This document shows positions 20,275 through 33,114 of a DNA stretch of 64,000 nucleotides, in pieces; position 1 is the first letter of the stretch; every line of letters begins with the position of its first letter. A model generated the notes under the pieces. The model ran no database searches and was not told the DNA's origin. It saw only the letters and a list, made by a program, of their open reading frames with translations. Position numbers and translations under genes: made by a program. The stretch comes from Paraburkholderia tropica (GTDB lineage: Bacteria > Pseudomonadota > Gammaproteobacteria > Burkholderiales > Burkholderiaceae), in assembly GCF_900109265.1 (NCBI RefSeq), contig NZ_FNZM01000002.1:124001-188000 (forward strand), in the 5' to 3' direction.

Positions 20275-20837
20275 CGCGGCTCCGTGCCCGCTTCGGAGTG
20301 CGCCGAGCAGGCGGCCGCGAGCAGGGCGTCGTAATGGCCTTGCGCGCGCAGGATCAGGTCGGTGACTTCACGCACGGCGCCGTGGCCGCCGGTCTTGTCG
20401 GTGACCCAGTGGGCGCGCGCGAGCACGTCGGTGTGCGCGTTGGCCGGCGCGGCGCAGAAGCCCACCTGCAGCATGACCGCGAGATCGGGCCAGTCGTCGC
20501 CCATGTAGCCGCACTGCTCGGGCGCGAGGCCGGTTTCGGCGAGCAGTTGCTTGAACGCGACGCGCTTGTCTTCCACGCCCTGATACAGATGCGTAATGCG
20601 CAGTTCCTTCGCGCGCACGGCGACGATCTCGGACTTGCGCCCGGTGATGATGGCCGTGTCGATGCCGGCTTCGCGCAGCAGCTTGGCGCCGTGGCCGTCG
20701 AGCGAGTTGAAGCCCTTCATGGTGTCGCCCGCGCCGGTAAAGAGCAGGCCGCCGTCGGTGAGCACACCGTCGACGTCGAAAATCATCAGACGCACGCGCG
20801 CGGCACGCGCAGTCGCATCGAGTTCGGGTACCGCCAT
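20271..20837 (-). CDS. kdsC: 3-deoxy-D-manno-octulosonate 8-phosphate phosphatase KdsC
   Basis: KdsC dephosphorylates Kdo-8-phosphate. The 188-residue HAD phosphatase has the nucleophile motif FDVDGVLTDG (D21, D23), motif II IITGRKS and motif IV GYMGDDWPDL. The small size without a cap domain fits the tetrameric KdsC family. It overlaps both neighbours: kdsD stop/kdsC start share one base, and lptC starts inside its stop. Confidence 0.97.
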   Translation of the reverse strand: MAVPELDATARAARVRLMIFDVDGVLTDGGLLFTGAGDTMKGFNSLDGHGAKLLREAGIDTAIITGRKSEIVAVRAKELRITHLYQGVEDKRVAFKQLLAETGLAPEQCGYMGDDWPDLAVMLQVGFCAAPANAHTDVLARAHWVTDKTGGHGAVREVTDLILRAQGHYDALLAAACSAHSEAGTEPR

Positions 20838-21823
20838 CAGATCACCTTCTTGGAGAAAAGGTCGTGCATATTGAGTGCGCCGATGAGCTCGCCTTCGGCG
20901 CCGACCACCAGCATCTGATTGATGCGATGGCGCTCCATCAGTTCCACGGCTTCCACGGCCAGCTGGTCGGGGCCGATGGTGCGCGGGCCCTTCGTCATGA
21001 CCTGGGTGATCGGCAGATCGCGGAAGTCGCCCACACGTTCTAGCACGCGGCGCAGATCGCCGTCGGTGAAGATGCCGCTCACGCGGTTCTGCGGGTCGAC
21101 GATCGCCGTCATGCCCATGCGCTTGGCGGTGAGCTGGAACAGCGCGTCGCGGACCGTGGCCGTGTCGGGCACCGTCGGCACTTCGTCGCCGGTGCGCATC
21201 ACGTCGCGCACGTAAGTCAGCAGGCGGCGGCCGAGCGCGCCGCCCGGGTGCGAGCGCGCGAAGTCGTCGGCGCCGAAGCCGCGTGCGTCGAGCACGGCGA
21301 CCGCGAGTGCGTCGGAGAGCGCGAGCGCCGCCGTGGTGCTGGCGGTGGGCGCGAGGTTCAGTGGACAGGCTTCCTTTTCGACGCCGGCGTCCAGATGGAC
21401 GTCCGAGAGCTGGCCGAGCGTGGACTTCGGACGATTGCCGGTGATGCCGATCAGCTTGGCGCCGATGCGCTTCACGAGCGGCAGGATCGCCACGAGTTCC
21501 TCGGATTCGCCGGAATTCGACAGACCGATGAAGACGTCGTCGGCGGTGACCATGCCGAGGTCGCCGTGGCTCGCTTCGGCGGGATGCACGAAGAAGGCCG
21601 GCGTGCCCGTGGAGGCCAGCGTGGCCGCGAGCTTGCGCGCAATATGGCCCGATTTGCCGATGCCGGAAACGACCACGCGGCCGCGGCAGGAGAGGATGAG
21701 ATCGACCGCGCCGACGAAGTTGTCGTCGAGCCGGTCGCGAAGCCCGCGCACGGCGTCAGCTTCGATGTCGAGCACGTCGCGAGCGAGCTTCAGCGCCCGG
21801 TCGCCATTGATTTTCGCTATCAT
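20837..21823 (-). CDS. kdsD: D-arabinose 5-phosphate isomerase KdsD
   Basis: KdsD interconverts ribulose 5-phosphate and arabinose 5-phosphate, the first step toward Kdo. The 328-residue protein has an SIS domain (GRVVVSGIGKSGHIARKLAA, HGDLGMVTADDVFIGLSNSG, LNLAPTASTTAAL) and two C-terminal CBS domains (DVMRTGDEVPTV; ITQVMTKGPRTI). ATG at 21823 is chosen because the open frame upstream is not family-like. It is the first gene of the kdsD-kdsC-lptCAB run and divergent from the CPA2 antiporter. Confidence 0.96.
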   Translation of the reverse strand: MIAKINGDRALKLARDVLDIEADAVRGLRDRLDDNFVGAVDLILSCRGRVVVSGIGKSGHIARKLAATLASTGTPAFFVHPAEASHGDLGMVTADDVFIGLSNSGESEELVAILPLVKRIGAKLIGITGNRPKSTLGQLSDVHLDAGVEKEACPLNLAPTASTTAALALSDALAVAVLDARGFGADDFARSHPGGALGRRLLTYVRDVMRTGDEVPTVPDTATVRDALFQLTAKRMGMTAIVDPQNRVSGIFTDGDLRRVLERVGDFRDLPITQVMTKGPRTIGPDQLAVEAVELMERHRINQMLVVGAEGELIGALNMHDLFSKKVI

Positions 21824-22056
21824 CCGGGGAGTATAGCAAAGGCGTATGCGCGCCGCGCCTGCACCCCAGCGCGCGACGGCCCGCGCGCCGGGCGCGCCCA
21901 GACCACGCGCCTGCCGCCACGGCTTCTCCCGGCCGTCTCTCGCAGCACTTCCCAATTCGCATCGTTTGCGCCGATCATGGACCCGACCGGCGCGGGCGAA
22001 AATTTGCATCGCCGGCCACGCCCGAGAATGACTTCAGAACGAGGACGCTTCGCACG

Positions 22057-24072
22057 ATGATTTCACCGCTGGAAATGACGTTGTTCCTGCTGCTCGCCTC
22101 GGTGGTCGGCGTCGTGCTGTTCCGTTACCTGAACCTGCCGCCGATGCTCGGCTACCTCTCGGTCGGCATTCTGGTCGGCCCGCGCGCGTTCGGCATCGTG
22201 CCGAACACGGAGGGCGCGCAGAATCTGGCCGAATTCGGCGTCGTGTTCCTGATGTTCTCGATCGGGCTGGAGTTTTCGCTGACCAAGCTGCGCGCGATGC
22301 GGCGCGCCGTGTTCGGGCTCGGGCTCTCGCAGGTGCTCGGCACGATCCTGGTCGCGCTGCTGGTCGGGCTCGCGCTCGACCCGTGGGTGCACATCACGTG
22401 GCAGGCCTGCGTGGCGCTGGGCGGCGCGCTCGCCATGTCGTCGACGGCCATCGTCAGCAAGATGCTGGCGGAGCGGCTGGAGATCGAGTCGGAGCATGGC
22501 CGCAACATTCTCGGCGTGCTGCTGTTCCAGGATCTGGCCGTGGTGCCGCTGCTGATCGTGATCGCGGCGTTCGGCGGCTCGTCGAAGTCGCTGATCGAGT
22601 CGCTCGGCATGGCGGCGATCAAGATCGTGCTGGCGCTCGGCATTCTGCTGTTCGTCGGCCAGAAGTTCATGACGCGCTGGTTCAACGTGGTGGCACGGCG
22701 GCGTTCGCAGGAGCTGTTCGTGCTGAACGTGCTGCTCGTCACGCTGGGCGCGGCGTTCGTCACCGACAAATTCGGCCTCTCGCTCGCGCTCGGCGCGTTC
22801 ATCGCGGGCATGCTGATCGCCGAAACGCCGTACAAACATCAGGTGGAAGAGGACATCAAGCCGTTTCGCGACGTGCTGCTCGGCCTCTTCTTCATCACCA
22901 CGGGCATGCTGCTGAACCCGCACGTGATCATCCAGCATCCGTTGATGGTGGGCGCGTTCCTGATCGCGCCGCTCGTGCTCAAGGCGGTGATGATCACGGC
23001 GCTCACGCGTCTGTTCGGCGCGTCGCCGGGCGTGGCGATGCGCACGGGCCTCGGTCTCGCGCAGGCGGGCGAATTCGGCTTCGTGCTGCTCAACCTCATT
23101 CTGGACAAGCATCTCGTCGATCCCACGCTGCTCCAGGCGATCCTCGCGGCGATGCTGCTGTCGATGCTCGCCGCGCCGTTCCTGATCCAGAACGCCGATC
23201 GCATCGTGCTGCGGCTGTCGTCGACGGAATGGATGCAGCAGTCGCTGATGATGACCCGCATCGCCACGCAAAGCCTCAAGCAGAGCGGTCACGTGATCAT
23301 CTGCGGTTACGGCCGCGCCGGGCAGAATCTGGCGCGCATGCTGGAAAACGAAGGCCTTTCGTACGTCGCGCTCGACCTCGATCCGGACCGCGTGGCGGCC
23401 GCGGCGGCGGCGGGCGAGTCGGTGGTGTTCGGCGATGCGGCGCGGCGCGAGTCGCTGGTCGCGGCGGGCATCCATCGCGCGGCGGCGGTGGCCGTGACCT
23501 ATGCGAACACGCAGTCGGCGTTTCGCGTGCTGCATCACATCCACGAACTGGAGCCAACGCTGCCCACCATCGTGCGCACGGTCGACGACGCCGATCTCGA
23601 ACGCCTGCTCGCGGCGGGCGCGACCGAGGTGATTCCGGAGATCGTCGAAGGCAGCCTGATGCTGGCCTCGCACATGCTGGTGCTGATGGGCGTGCCGATG
23701 CGGCGCGTCGTGCGCCGCGTGGAGGAACTGCGCGACGCGCGCTACAGCCTGCTGCGCGGCTACTTCCACGGCACCGACGACGCGGGCGAGGACGGTCACG
23801 AGCAGGTGCGGCTACAATCCGTACCGGTCGACGCGCGCGCCGATGCCGTGGGCCGCACGCTCGCCGATCTGGGCCTGTTCGACCTCGGCGTGGAAGTGAC
23901 CGCGATCCGCCGACACGGCATTCGCGGCGTGGAGCCCGATCCCTCGACGAAGCTGCGCGAAGCCGACATCGTCGTGCTGCGCGGTCTGCCCGAGCAGTTG
24001 GCCCAGGCCGAGGAACGGCTCTCGCGGCACCGCAAGCTGGGCGCCGCCGGCGCGGGCGCGGCGGCGGCCTGA
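22057..24072 (+). CDS. CPA2-family monovalent cation:proton antiporter (KefB/C-like)
   Basis: This 671-residue inner-membrane protein has about 12 hydrophobic segments in the first 380 residues (Na/H exchanger fold). It includes the CPA2-typical SIGLEFSLTKL, GALAMSSTAIVSKMLAERLE and LFFITTGMLLNPH motifs. A cytosolic TrkA-N/RCK nucleotide-binding domain (HVIICGYGRAGQNLARMLE) and a C-terminal TrkA-C domain follow. That layout matches potassium-efflux KefB/KefC/YbaL-type systems. No KefF/KefG partner is beside it, so glutathione control is not supported. It is divergent from kdsD. Confidence 0.93.
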   Translation: MISPLEMTLFLLLASVVGVVLFRYLNLPPMLGYLSVGILVGPRAFGIVPNTEGAQNLAEFGVVFLMFSIGLEFSLTKLRAMRRAVFGLGLSQVLGTILVALLVGLALDPWVHITWQACVALGGALAMSSTAIVSKMLAERLEIESEHGRNILGVLLFQDLAVVPLLIVIAAFGGSSKSLIESLGMAAIKIVLALGILLFVGQKFMTRWFNVVARRRSQELFVLNVLLVTLGAAFVTDKFGLSLALGAFIAGMLIAETPYKHQVEEDIKPFRDVLLGLFFITTGMLLNPHVIIQHPLMVGAFLIAPLVLKAVMITALTRLFGASPGVAMRTGLGLAQAGEFGFVLLNLILDKHLVDPTLLQAILAAMLLSMLAAPFLIQNADRIVLRLSSTEWMQQSLMMTRIATQSLKQSGHVIICGYGRAGQNLARMLENEGLSYVALDLDPDRVAAAAAAGESVVFGDAARRESLVAAGIHRAAAVAVTYANTQSAFRVLHHIHELEPTLPTIVRTVDDADLERLLAAGATEVIPEIVEGSLMLASHMLVLMGVPMRRVVRRVEELRDARYSLLRGYFHGTDDAGEDGHEQVRLQSVPVDARADAVGRTLADLGLFDLGVEVTAIRRHGIRGVEPDPSTKLREADIVVLRGLPEQLAQAEERLSRHRKLGAAGAGAAAA

Positions 24073-24270
24073 TTCGGCTCGTCTCGGCTCATCTGGGCTC
24101 GTCGGGGCTCGACACGAAAACCGCGAAACTTCGCCGCCAGTCGGCGAGTCGCACCGCGCGGCCTCGCCGATCGCGGAGACGTCGCACGGGGTCGCGCCCC
24201 GTTTTAATTGTTTATCCGCTTGTTTATCCGAATTACCTGCTCTTTATTCTTGCTACTGCCCGGAGAAATC

Positions 24271-24843
24271 ATGTCCAACGCACCTGCGAACTCGAACGCG
24301 AGCACCGAAGCCGCGCAGTTCGTCAACAGTCTGATCCGCACGGTGCCCGACTGGCCTCAGCCGGGAGTGCAATTCCGCGATATCACGCCGCTGATCGGCC
24401 ATCCGAAGGGCCTGCGCGTGTTGATCGACCTGTTCGTGGAGCGTTACGTGGACGCGAGGCTCGACTACGTGGCGGGCCTCGACGCGCGCGGCTTCATCAT
24501 CGGCCCGATCGTCGCGTATGAACTGAATGTGGGCTTCATTCCGGTGCGCAAGATCGGCAAGCTGCCGTACAAGACCGTGTCGCAAACCTACAAGCTCGAA
24601 TACGGCGAGTCGACCGTCGAAGTGCACGAAGACGCCTGCAAGCCGGGCGACCGGGTGGTGATCGTCGACGATCTGATCGCCACGGGCGGCACCATGCTCG
24701 CGGGCAAGATGCTGCTCGAGCGCCTCGGCGCGACGGTGGTGGAGGGCGCGGCGATCATCGATCTGCCGGACCTCGGCGGCTCGAAGCTGCTGACCGAATC
24801 GGGCCTGCCGCTTTTCACCGTGACGTCCTTCGGCGGCCACTGA
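24271..24843 (+). CDS. apt: Adenine phosphoribosyltransferase
   Basis: Apt salvages adenine to AMP using PRPP. The 190-residue protein has the type I PRTase PRPP-binding loop [14 protein letters not shown] and an N-terminal APT signature ([33 protein letters not shown]). The ATG at 24271 follows CGGAGAAATC at good spacing; an upstream in-frame start at 24208 would add a 21-residue hydrophobic N-terminus that the family lacks. Confidence 0.97.
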   Translation: MSNAPANSNASTEAAQFVNSLIRTVPDWPQPGVQFRDITPLIGHPKGLRVLIDLFVERYVDARLDYVAGLDARGFIIGPIVAYELNVGFIPVRKIGKLPYKTVSQTYKLEYGESTVEVHEDACKPGDRVVIVDDLIATGGTMLAGKMLLERLGATVVEGAAIIDLPDLGGSKLLTESGLPLFTVTSFGGH

Positions 24844-24879
24844 CCGCTCAAGACCGCCGACAACCTCGCCGACACGCTC

Positions 24880-25494
24880 ATGCCCAACTTCGCGCTATTC
24901 CTCGCGACCTCGATCGCGATCACCTTCGCGCCCGGCCCCGACAACCTGCAAGTGCTCGCACGCGGCATCTCGCAGGGGCGCATGGCCGGCTTCGTGTCCG
25001 CGCTCGGCTTCGCGGCGGGCGTGACGTTCCACACGACGCTCGCCGCGCTCGGCATTGCCGCGCTGTTGCGTTCGTCGCCGCTCGCGTTCCAGATCCTCAA
25101 GCTGGCGGGCGCCGCGTATCTGATCTGGATCGGCATCAAGGCGCTGCGCAGCCAGGGACTGGCGGCGGCGGGCGACCGTCCGCGCCAGCCGCTCGCGACG
25201 ATCTTCCGCCAGAGCGTGATCGGCAACATCATGAACCCGAAGGTCACGCTGTTCTTCGTGGTGTTCCTGCCGCAGTTCGTCGACGTGCACGGCGCGCAGA
25301 GCGTGACGCTGCAGATGCTCGAACTCGGCGTGCTGTTCATGGCGCAGACCGTGGTCGTGTTCTCGGTGTTCGGCGTGTGCGCGGGTGCGCTCGGCAGCTG
25401 GCTCAAGCGTCGGCCGCGCGCGGGCGTGTGGCTCGACCGCCTGGCCGGCCTGACCTTCATCGCCATCGGCATGCGCATCGCGCTGCGCGATTGA
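24880..25494 (+). CDS. LysE/RhtB-family amino-acid exporter
   Basis: The 204-residue membrane protein has about six hydrophobic segments and the family N-terminal signature ITFAPGPDNLQVLARGISQG. The LGFAAGVTFHTTLAALGIAA, LKLAGAAYLIWIGIKALRS and IMNPKVTLFFVVFLPQFV segments are also typical. These carriers export amino acids such as threonine, homoserine or leucine; the substrate cannot be read here. It lies 36 bases downstream of apt. Confidence 0.93.
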   Translation: MPNFALFLATSIAITFAPGPDNLQVLARGISQGRMAGFVSALGFAAGVTFHTTLAALGIAALLRSSPLAFQILKLAGAAYLIWIGIKALRSQGLAAAGDRPRQPLATIFRQSVIGNIMNPKVTLFFVVFLPQFVDVHGAQSVTLQMLELGVLFMAQTVVVFSVFGVCAGALGSWLKRRPRAGVWLDRLAGLTFIAIGMRIALRD

Positions 25495-25550
25495 CGCACA
25501 CCGCTTCATATCGACGCCGCACATCGACACCGACGCCCGGAGCCCCCGAG

Positions 25551-26411
25551 ATGACCTTGCCCTGCATTACCGACGCGCGCCGCTTCGATGTGAACGCGCA
25601 TCTGCCGTTTCATTTCGGCGACGAGCGCGTGGGCTGGATTCGCGCGGCCGATGTCGCGCTGCTCGCGCGCTGGCCCGACGTCTTCGAGATCGACGGCGAC
25701 GCCGACACCGCGCGCGTGACGCTCGCCGCCGAATTCGACAGCGTGACGGCGCGCAGCGCGGCGCTGGGCGCGGTGATCGGCGCACTCGCCGCCGAAGGCC
25801 GCATTCCGGGCTGGCGCGACGAAACCTACGCGATCCGCAACGCCTTCGACGCGCCGCCGCTCGCCTACATCGAGCGCGCGGCCTCGCGCTTCTTCGGCAC
25901 GATGACGTACGCGGTGCATCTGAACGGCGTCGTAGAATATGCGGGTTCCGCGGCGCCGCAGCTCTGGATCGCGCGCCGCAGCGACACCAAGGCGACCGAT
26001 CCGGGCATGCTCGACAACGTGGTCGCGGGCGGCATCGGCTGGGGTCTCGGCGTCGAGGCCACGCTGCAGAAAGAGTGCTGGGAAGAGGCGGGCATCGCCG
26101 CCGAACTGGCCGCGTGCGCCACGCCGGGGCGCACCGTGCACGTGTTGCAGTCGCTGCCCGAAGGCACCCAGGCCGAGCAGATCTTCGTCTACGATCTCGC
26201 GCTGCCCGAAGATTTCGTGCCGCACAATCAGGACGGCGAGGTCGGCGAGCATCGTCTTGCGCGCATCGACGAAACCGCGCGCTGGATCGAGGAAGGTCAG
26301 ATGACGGTGGACGCGAGTCTCGCGACGCTCGATCTGCTGCTGCGCCGCCAATGGATTGACGAGGACGCGTGCGAGGGTATCGCCGCGATCTTCGAGCCAC
26401 CGACGCTGTGA
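25551..26411 (+). CDS. NUDIX hydrolase, Tnr3/DUF4743 type
   Basis: The 286-residue protein has an N-terminal DUF4743-like region (about 1-125) and then a NUDIX domain with NVVAGGIGWGLGVEATLQKE and CWEEAGI. Against the consensus Gx5Ex7REUxEExGU the core KECWEEAGI is kept, but the first Glu position is Leu, a deviation shared by the Tnr3/thiamine-pyrophosphokinase-associated NUDIX group. Substrate is unknown; in yeast and plant relatives damaged thiamine diphosphate forms are hydrolysed. The ATG at 25551 has GGAG upstream. It precedes purU by 70 bases. Confidence 0.88.
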   Translation: MTLPCITDARRFDVNAHLPFHFGDERVGWIRAADVALLARWPDVFEIDGDADTARVTLAAEFDSVTARSAALGAVIGALAAEGRIPGWRDETYAIRNAFDAPPLAYIERAASRFFGTMTYAVHLNGVVEYAGSAAPQLWIARRSDTKATDPGMLDNVVAGGIGWGLGVEATLQKECWEEAGIAAELAACATPGRTVHVLQSLPEGTQAEQIFVYDLALPEDFVPHNQDGEVGEHRLARIDETARWIEEGQMTVDASLATLDLLLRRQWIDEDACEGIAAIFEPPTL

Positions 26412-26481
26412 AAGGGCGTGGGTTTTTTCAGCAACTGAAGCCCTTTTGAAACACCAGGAATCGATGGGAGTCACCAAGGTC

Positions 26482-27351
26482 ATGTCGACCGATCACAGCT
26501 TTATTCTCAAACTGTCCTGCGCCGACCGTCCGGGCATCGTGCATGCCGTGTCGGGTTTTCTGTTCGAGCGCGGCAGCAACATTCTCGACTCGGCCCAGTT
26601 CGGCGACAGCCACACGGGCGAGTTCTTCATGCGCGTGCATTTCCAGCAGGTGGGCGGCGACCCTGGCCTCGACGGCCTGCGCGACGCGTTCGCGCCGCTG
26701 GCGGACGAGTTCGGCATGCGCTGGGAGCTGCATGACGCGAACGTGAAGCCGCGCGTCGTGCTGATGGTGTCGAAGATCGGTCACTGCCTGAACGACCTGC
26801 TGTTCCGCTATCGCACCGGCCAGCTGCCGATCGAGATCCCCGCGATCATCTCGAACCACAAGGACTTCTACCAGCTGGCGGCGAGCTACAACATTCCGTT
26901 CCATCACTTCCCGCTGCTCGGCGGCACGGCAGCCGACAAGGCCGCGCAGGAAGCGCGCGTGCTCGAAGTGGTGAACCGCGAAGGCGCGGATCTCGTGGTG
27001 CTCGCGCGCTACATGCAGATCCTTTCGCCGGAGCTGTGCGAGGCGCTCAAGGGCCGCGCGATCAACATCCACCATTCGTTCCTGCCGAGCTTCAAGGGCG
27101 CGAAGCCGTACTACCAGGCGTTCGACCGCGGCGTGAAGCTGATCGGCGCGACGGCGCACTATGTGACGTCCGATCTCGACGAAGGCCCGATCATCGAGCA
27201 GGAAGTCGAGCGCGTGGACCACAACATGACGCCGGAGCAACTCACGGCGATCGGCCGCGACGTCGAATGCGTGACGCTCGCGCGCGCGGTGAAGTGGCAT
27301 GTGGAGCACCGCATTCTGCTGAACGGGCATAAGACGGTGGTGTTCCGTTAA
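26482..27351 (+). CDS. purU: Formyltetrahydrofolate deformylase
   Basis: PurU hydrolyses 10-formyl-THF to formate and THF. The 289-residue protein has an N-terminal ACT domain (ILKLSCADRPGIVHAVSGFL) and a C-terminal formyltransferase fold. That fold carries the catalytic Asn-His pair in INIHHSFLPSFKGAKPY and the Asp in TSDLDEGPII. The ATG at 26482 gives the usual MSTDHSF start; an in-frame ATG at 26464 is preceded by AGGA and cannot be excluded. A strong terminator follows. Confidence 0.96.
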   Translation: MSTDHSFILKLSCADRPGIVHAVSGFLFERGSNILDSAQFGDSHTGEFFMRVHFQQVGGDPGLDGLRDAFAPLADEFGMRWELHDANVKPRVVLMVSKIGHCLNDLLFRYRTGQLPIEIPAIISNHKDFYQLAASYNIPFHHFPLLGGTAADKAAQEARVLEVVNREGADLVVLARYMQILSPELCEALKGRAINIHHSFLPSFKGAKPYYQAFDRGVKLIGATAHYVTSDLDEGPIIEQEVERVDHNMTPEQLTAIGRDVECVTLARAVKWHVEHRILLNGHKTVVFR

Positions 27352-27390
27352 GCGCGTTTTGAGCGTGCGATCGCTTCGGCGATGATGTGA

Positions 27391-27418
27391 AAATGGCCCC
27401 GGAAGGGGCCATTTTTTA
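27391..27418 (+). terminator. Rho-independent terminator after purU
   Basis: The arms AATGGCCCC and GGGGCCATT form a perfect stem around GGAA, followed by six T. The preceding AAA makes partial function on the opposite strand (for the convergent AI-2E gene) possible. Confidence 0.9.
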
Positions 27419-27440
27419 TGCTGCGCGGTAAGCCCGCGCC

Positions 27441-28550
27441 TCAAACCAGCCGCAGATAAATCAGCTCGCGCTTGATATACGCGTAGAAAATCGGCGCGGC
27501 GATCACGCCCTGAATGCCGAACGCGGCTTCCATCACGAGCATCGCCACGAGCAGTTCCCACGTGCGCGCCTCGATCTGGCCGCCCACGATGCGCGCGTTC
27601 AGGAAGTATTCGAGCTTGTGGATCACGATCAGGAACACGAGCGCCGTGACCGCCGCGGGCAGGCTCACCGTGAGCGCAATGGCCACGATCAGCGTGTTCG
27701 AAATCAGATTGCCGATCACCGGCAGCAGGCCCACCACGAACGTCACCACCACGAGCATCTTCGCGAGCGGCAGCGGCGCATGGAAAACCGGCAGCACGAG
27801 CAGCAGGAACAGGCCCGTGAACACCGTGTTGATGGCCGAAATCTTCACCTGCGCGAACACGATGCGGCGGAACGCGTCGGCGAAACGCGAGACGCGCGCG
27901 ACGAACGCCGTCGAAAGCGGCAGCCGCGTGGCGTTCTTCTGCGCGCCGATCGCAATGATCGCGCCGATGATCATGCCGATCACGATATGCCCCAGAATGC
28001 GCGCCGCGTTCTTGCCGCCCTGGCCGAGCTGCGTGGCGTGCTCGTGCATCAGCGCGAGCGCCTTGAGCTTCATCTGCGCGACGTCCACGGGCAGATAGGC
28101 CGCGATGGATTCGGGAATGCGGCTGCGCGCCTGGTCGACGAAAGTCATCATCTGCGCCATGACTTTCTGCACGCTCGGCACGTCGTTTTCGAACTGTTCG
28201 ATCACGCCAACCGTGAGCCCCGTGAGCACGCCCACGATCACGATGGACACCAGCACGACCGACAGCCAGCGCGCGCGGCTGCTCGACATGCGGCGCTCGA
28301 TGAGCGGCGAAATCGTATGGACGAGCTGATAGACGAGCATGCCGGCCAGCAGCGCCCCGAGCAGATTCAGATGCAGCACCGCGAACATGCCGAGAAGCGC
28401 GGCCACATAGCTGCCGATCTCCACGGCCGAGAGTTTCGGCAGACTCATGTCGCTCGTGAGCCTGACCGGCCGAGGGCGCAGATCGCGCACCTGCTGCTGC
28501 TTCTCGCCGGACGAGCCGGTCGCGTCGGTCGCTTCGTTGCGCTTGCCCAT
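27441..28550 (-). CDS. AI-2E family transporter (YdiK/TqsA-like membrane protein)
   Basis: The 369-residue protein has a hydrophilic N-terminus of about 40 residues and then seven or eight hydrophobic segments. The AI-2E family's long central loop (about 125-195) precedes the conserved C-terminal half, with VVTFVVGLLPVIGNLISNTL and LEYFLNARIVGGQI. Family members export quorum signals or act as Na/H antiporters, so no substrate is assigned. It is convergent with purU and upstream of uvrA in the opposite transcriptional sense of the MFS gene. Confidence 0.92.
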   Translation of the reverse strand: MGKRNEATDATGSSGEKQQQVRDLRPRPVRLTSDMSLPKLSAVEIGSYVAALLGMFAVLHLNLLGALLAGMLVYQLVHTISPLIERRMSSSRARWLSVVLVSIVIVGVLTGLTVGVIEQFENDVPSVQKVMAQMMTFVDQARSRIPESIAAYLPVDVAQMKLKALALMHEHATQLGQGGKNAARILGHIVIGMIIGAIIAIGAQKNATRLPLSTAFVARVSRFADAFRRIVFAQVKISAINTVFTGLFLLLVLPVFHAPLPLAKMLVVVTFVVGLLPVIGNLISNTLIVAIALTVSLPAAVTALVFLIVIHKLEYFLNARIVGGQIEARTWELLVAMLVMEAAFGIQGVIAAPIFYAYIKRELIYLRLV

Positions 28551-28705
28551 GTTGGTTCTTTTCCGTCTCCAGACCTCGGGAGCGCACGCGCTCCCAACCC
28601 GTTGTTACCGCAGCAATCGTGACTGCTTACTGGTGCTTGTTATCGGCCGCTCGTGGGCGACCGCTTTTTGGTGCTCGCGCGTCTGTGATCGCTGCGGGTG
28701 AACGC

Positions 28706-31606
<2,901 letters not shown>

Positions 31607-31860
31607 GAACCTGCGGGAGAGAGGGAGGCTAAACCTGCTACTATAACGACTTTTCCAGACCGCCGTTACGGCTTGCCAACGGTCTTTGAAAGGACCTTGA
31701 AGCGTCCGCGCGAAGACTCTGCAAGCCAACCGACAGCTCTTGCAAGGCGACCCGGGCTCCGCGCTCCGGGGCCACGGTAAGTGCGCAATCAGCGCCCACT
31801 GAGTTCCACGCGGCGCGCGCATCGCCGGCGGGCAGCGGCGGCCAATCACAATACGCTCCG

Positions 31861-33060
31861 ATGTCCTCCAACTCACCCGCTACCTCTTCACGCATGAGTG
31901 CGCCCGAGCTGCGCGCGACCGTGTCGCTTGCCGCGATCTTCGCGCTGCGCATGCTGGGCCTCTTCATGATCATGCCGGTGTTTTCGGTCTACGCGAAAAC
32001 CATTCCCGGCGGCGACAACCTGCTGCTTGTCGGCATCGCGCTCGGTGCGTACGGCGTGACGCAGTCGCTCCTGTACATTTTCTACGGCTGGATCTCCGAC
32101 CGCATCGGCCGCAAGCCCGTGATCGCCGCCGGCCTCGTGATCTTCGCGATCGGCAGCTTCGTGGCCGCGGGCGCGCACGACATGACGTGGATTATCGTCG
32201 GACGGGTGATCCAGGGCATGGGCGCGGTGTCGTCGGCCGTGCTGGCCTTCATCGCCGACCTCACCAGCGAGCAGAACCGCACCAAGGCCATGGCGATGGT
32301 GGGCGGCTCGATCGGCCTGTCGTTCGCGGTGGCGATCGTCGGCGCGCCCATCGTGGTGCACTGGCTCGGCATGAGCGGCCTCTTCACGCTGGTCGGCGTG
32401 TTCTCGATCATCGCGGTGGGCGTGGTGCTGTGGATCGTGCCCGATGCGCCCAAGCCCGTGCACGTGCGCGCGCCGTTTTCCGAAGTCCTGCACAACGTCG
32501 AGCTGCTGCGCCTGAATTTCGGCGTGCTGGTGCTGCACGCGACGCAGACCGCGCTGTTCCTCGTGGTGCCGCGCCTGCTCGTCGATGCGGGTCTGCCGGT
32601 CGCCTCGCACTGGATGATCTATCTGCCCGTGATGGGCCTGTCGTTCGTGCTGATGGTGCCGGCCATCATCGCGGCGGAGAAGAAGGGCAAGATGAAGGCC
32701 GTGGTGGTCTCGGCCATTGGGCTTATTCTGATCGGCCAGCTTCTGCTCGGCTCGCTTGCGCATACCATAGCAATCGTGGCCGCCGTGCTGTTCGTGTACT
32801 TCCTCGGCTTCAATATTCTGGAAGCGTCGCAGCCTTCGCTGGTGTCGAAGCTCGCGCCGGGCAACCGCAAGGGCGCAGCCACGGGCGTCTATAACACCAC
32901 GCAGTCGATCGGGCTCGCGCTTGGCGGCGTGGTGGGCGGCTGGCTGCTCAAACACGACGGCGCAAGCACCGTTTTCTATACGTGCTCAGGCCTCGTGTTC
33001 TGCTGGCTTATAATCGCGGCCAACATGAAGGCGCCGCCCAAACGCGCTGAGCGCGCGTGA
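31861..33060 (+). CDS. MFS transporter (YajR-like)
   Basis: The 399-residue protein has 12 predicted membrane spans. The MFS loop motif A is seen as [14 protein letters not shown] after the second span, and motif-C-like segments follow. The first span region [20 protein letters not shown] and the C-terminal [20 protein letters not shown] fit the YajR group, but without the extra C-terminal ferredoxin-like YAM domain. Substrate is unknown. It lies between divergent uvrA and ssb (54-base gap), as in many Burkholderiales. Confidence 0.92.
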   Translation: MSSNSPATSSRMSAPELRATVSLAAIFALRMLGLFMIMPVFSVYAKTIPGGDNLLLVGIALGAYGVTQSLLYIFYGWISDRIGRKPVIAAGLVIFAIGSFVAAGAHDMTWIIVGRVIQGMGAVSSAVLAFIADLTSEQNRTKAMAMVGGSIGLSFAVAIVGAPIVVHWLGMSGLFTLVGVFSIIAVGVVLWIVPDAPKPVHVRAPFSEVLHNVELLRLNFGVLVLHATQTALFLVVPRLLVDAGLPVASHWMIYLPVMGLSFVLMVPAIIAAEKKGKMKAVVVSAIGLILIGQLLLGSLAHTIAIVAAVLFVYFLGFNILEASQPSLVSKLAPGNRKGAATGVYNTTQSIGLALGGVVGGWLLKHDGASTVFYTCSGLVFCWLIIAANMKAPPKRAERA

Positions 33061-33114
33061 GCGTGCGTTTGAACGCGCTTCGGCGCGCCTGATCGGAATC
33101 AACTGGAGAAATAC

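Noticed and set aside
22063..23799. A 578-codon minus-strand open frame antisense to the CPA2 antiporter
   Set aside because: Composition is almost only Arg, His, Gln, Glu and Asp. It is a shadow of the membrane protein.
31607..31860. Possible LexA/SOS box in the uvrA-MFS gap
   Set aside because: I looked for CTGT-N8-ACAG and found only partial, unsymmetric matches such as CTGC...CCAG.
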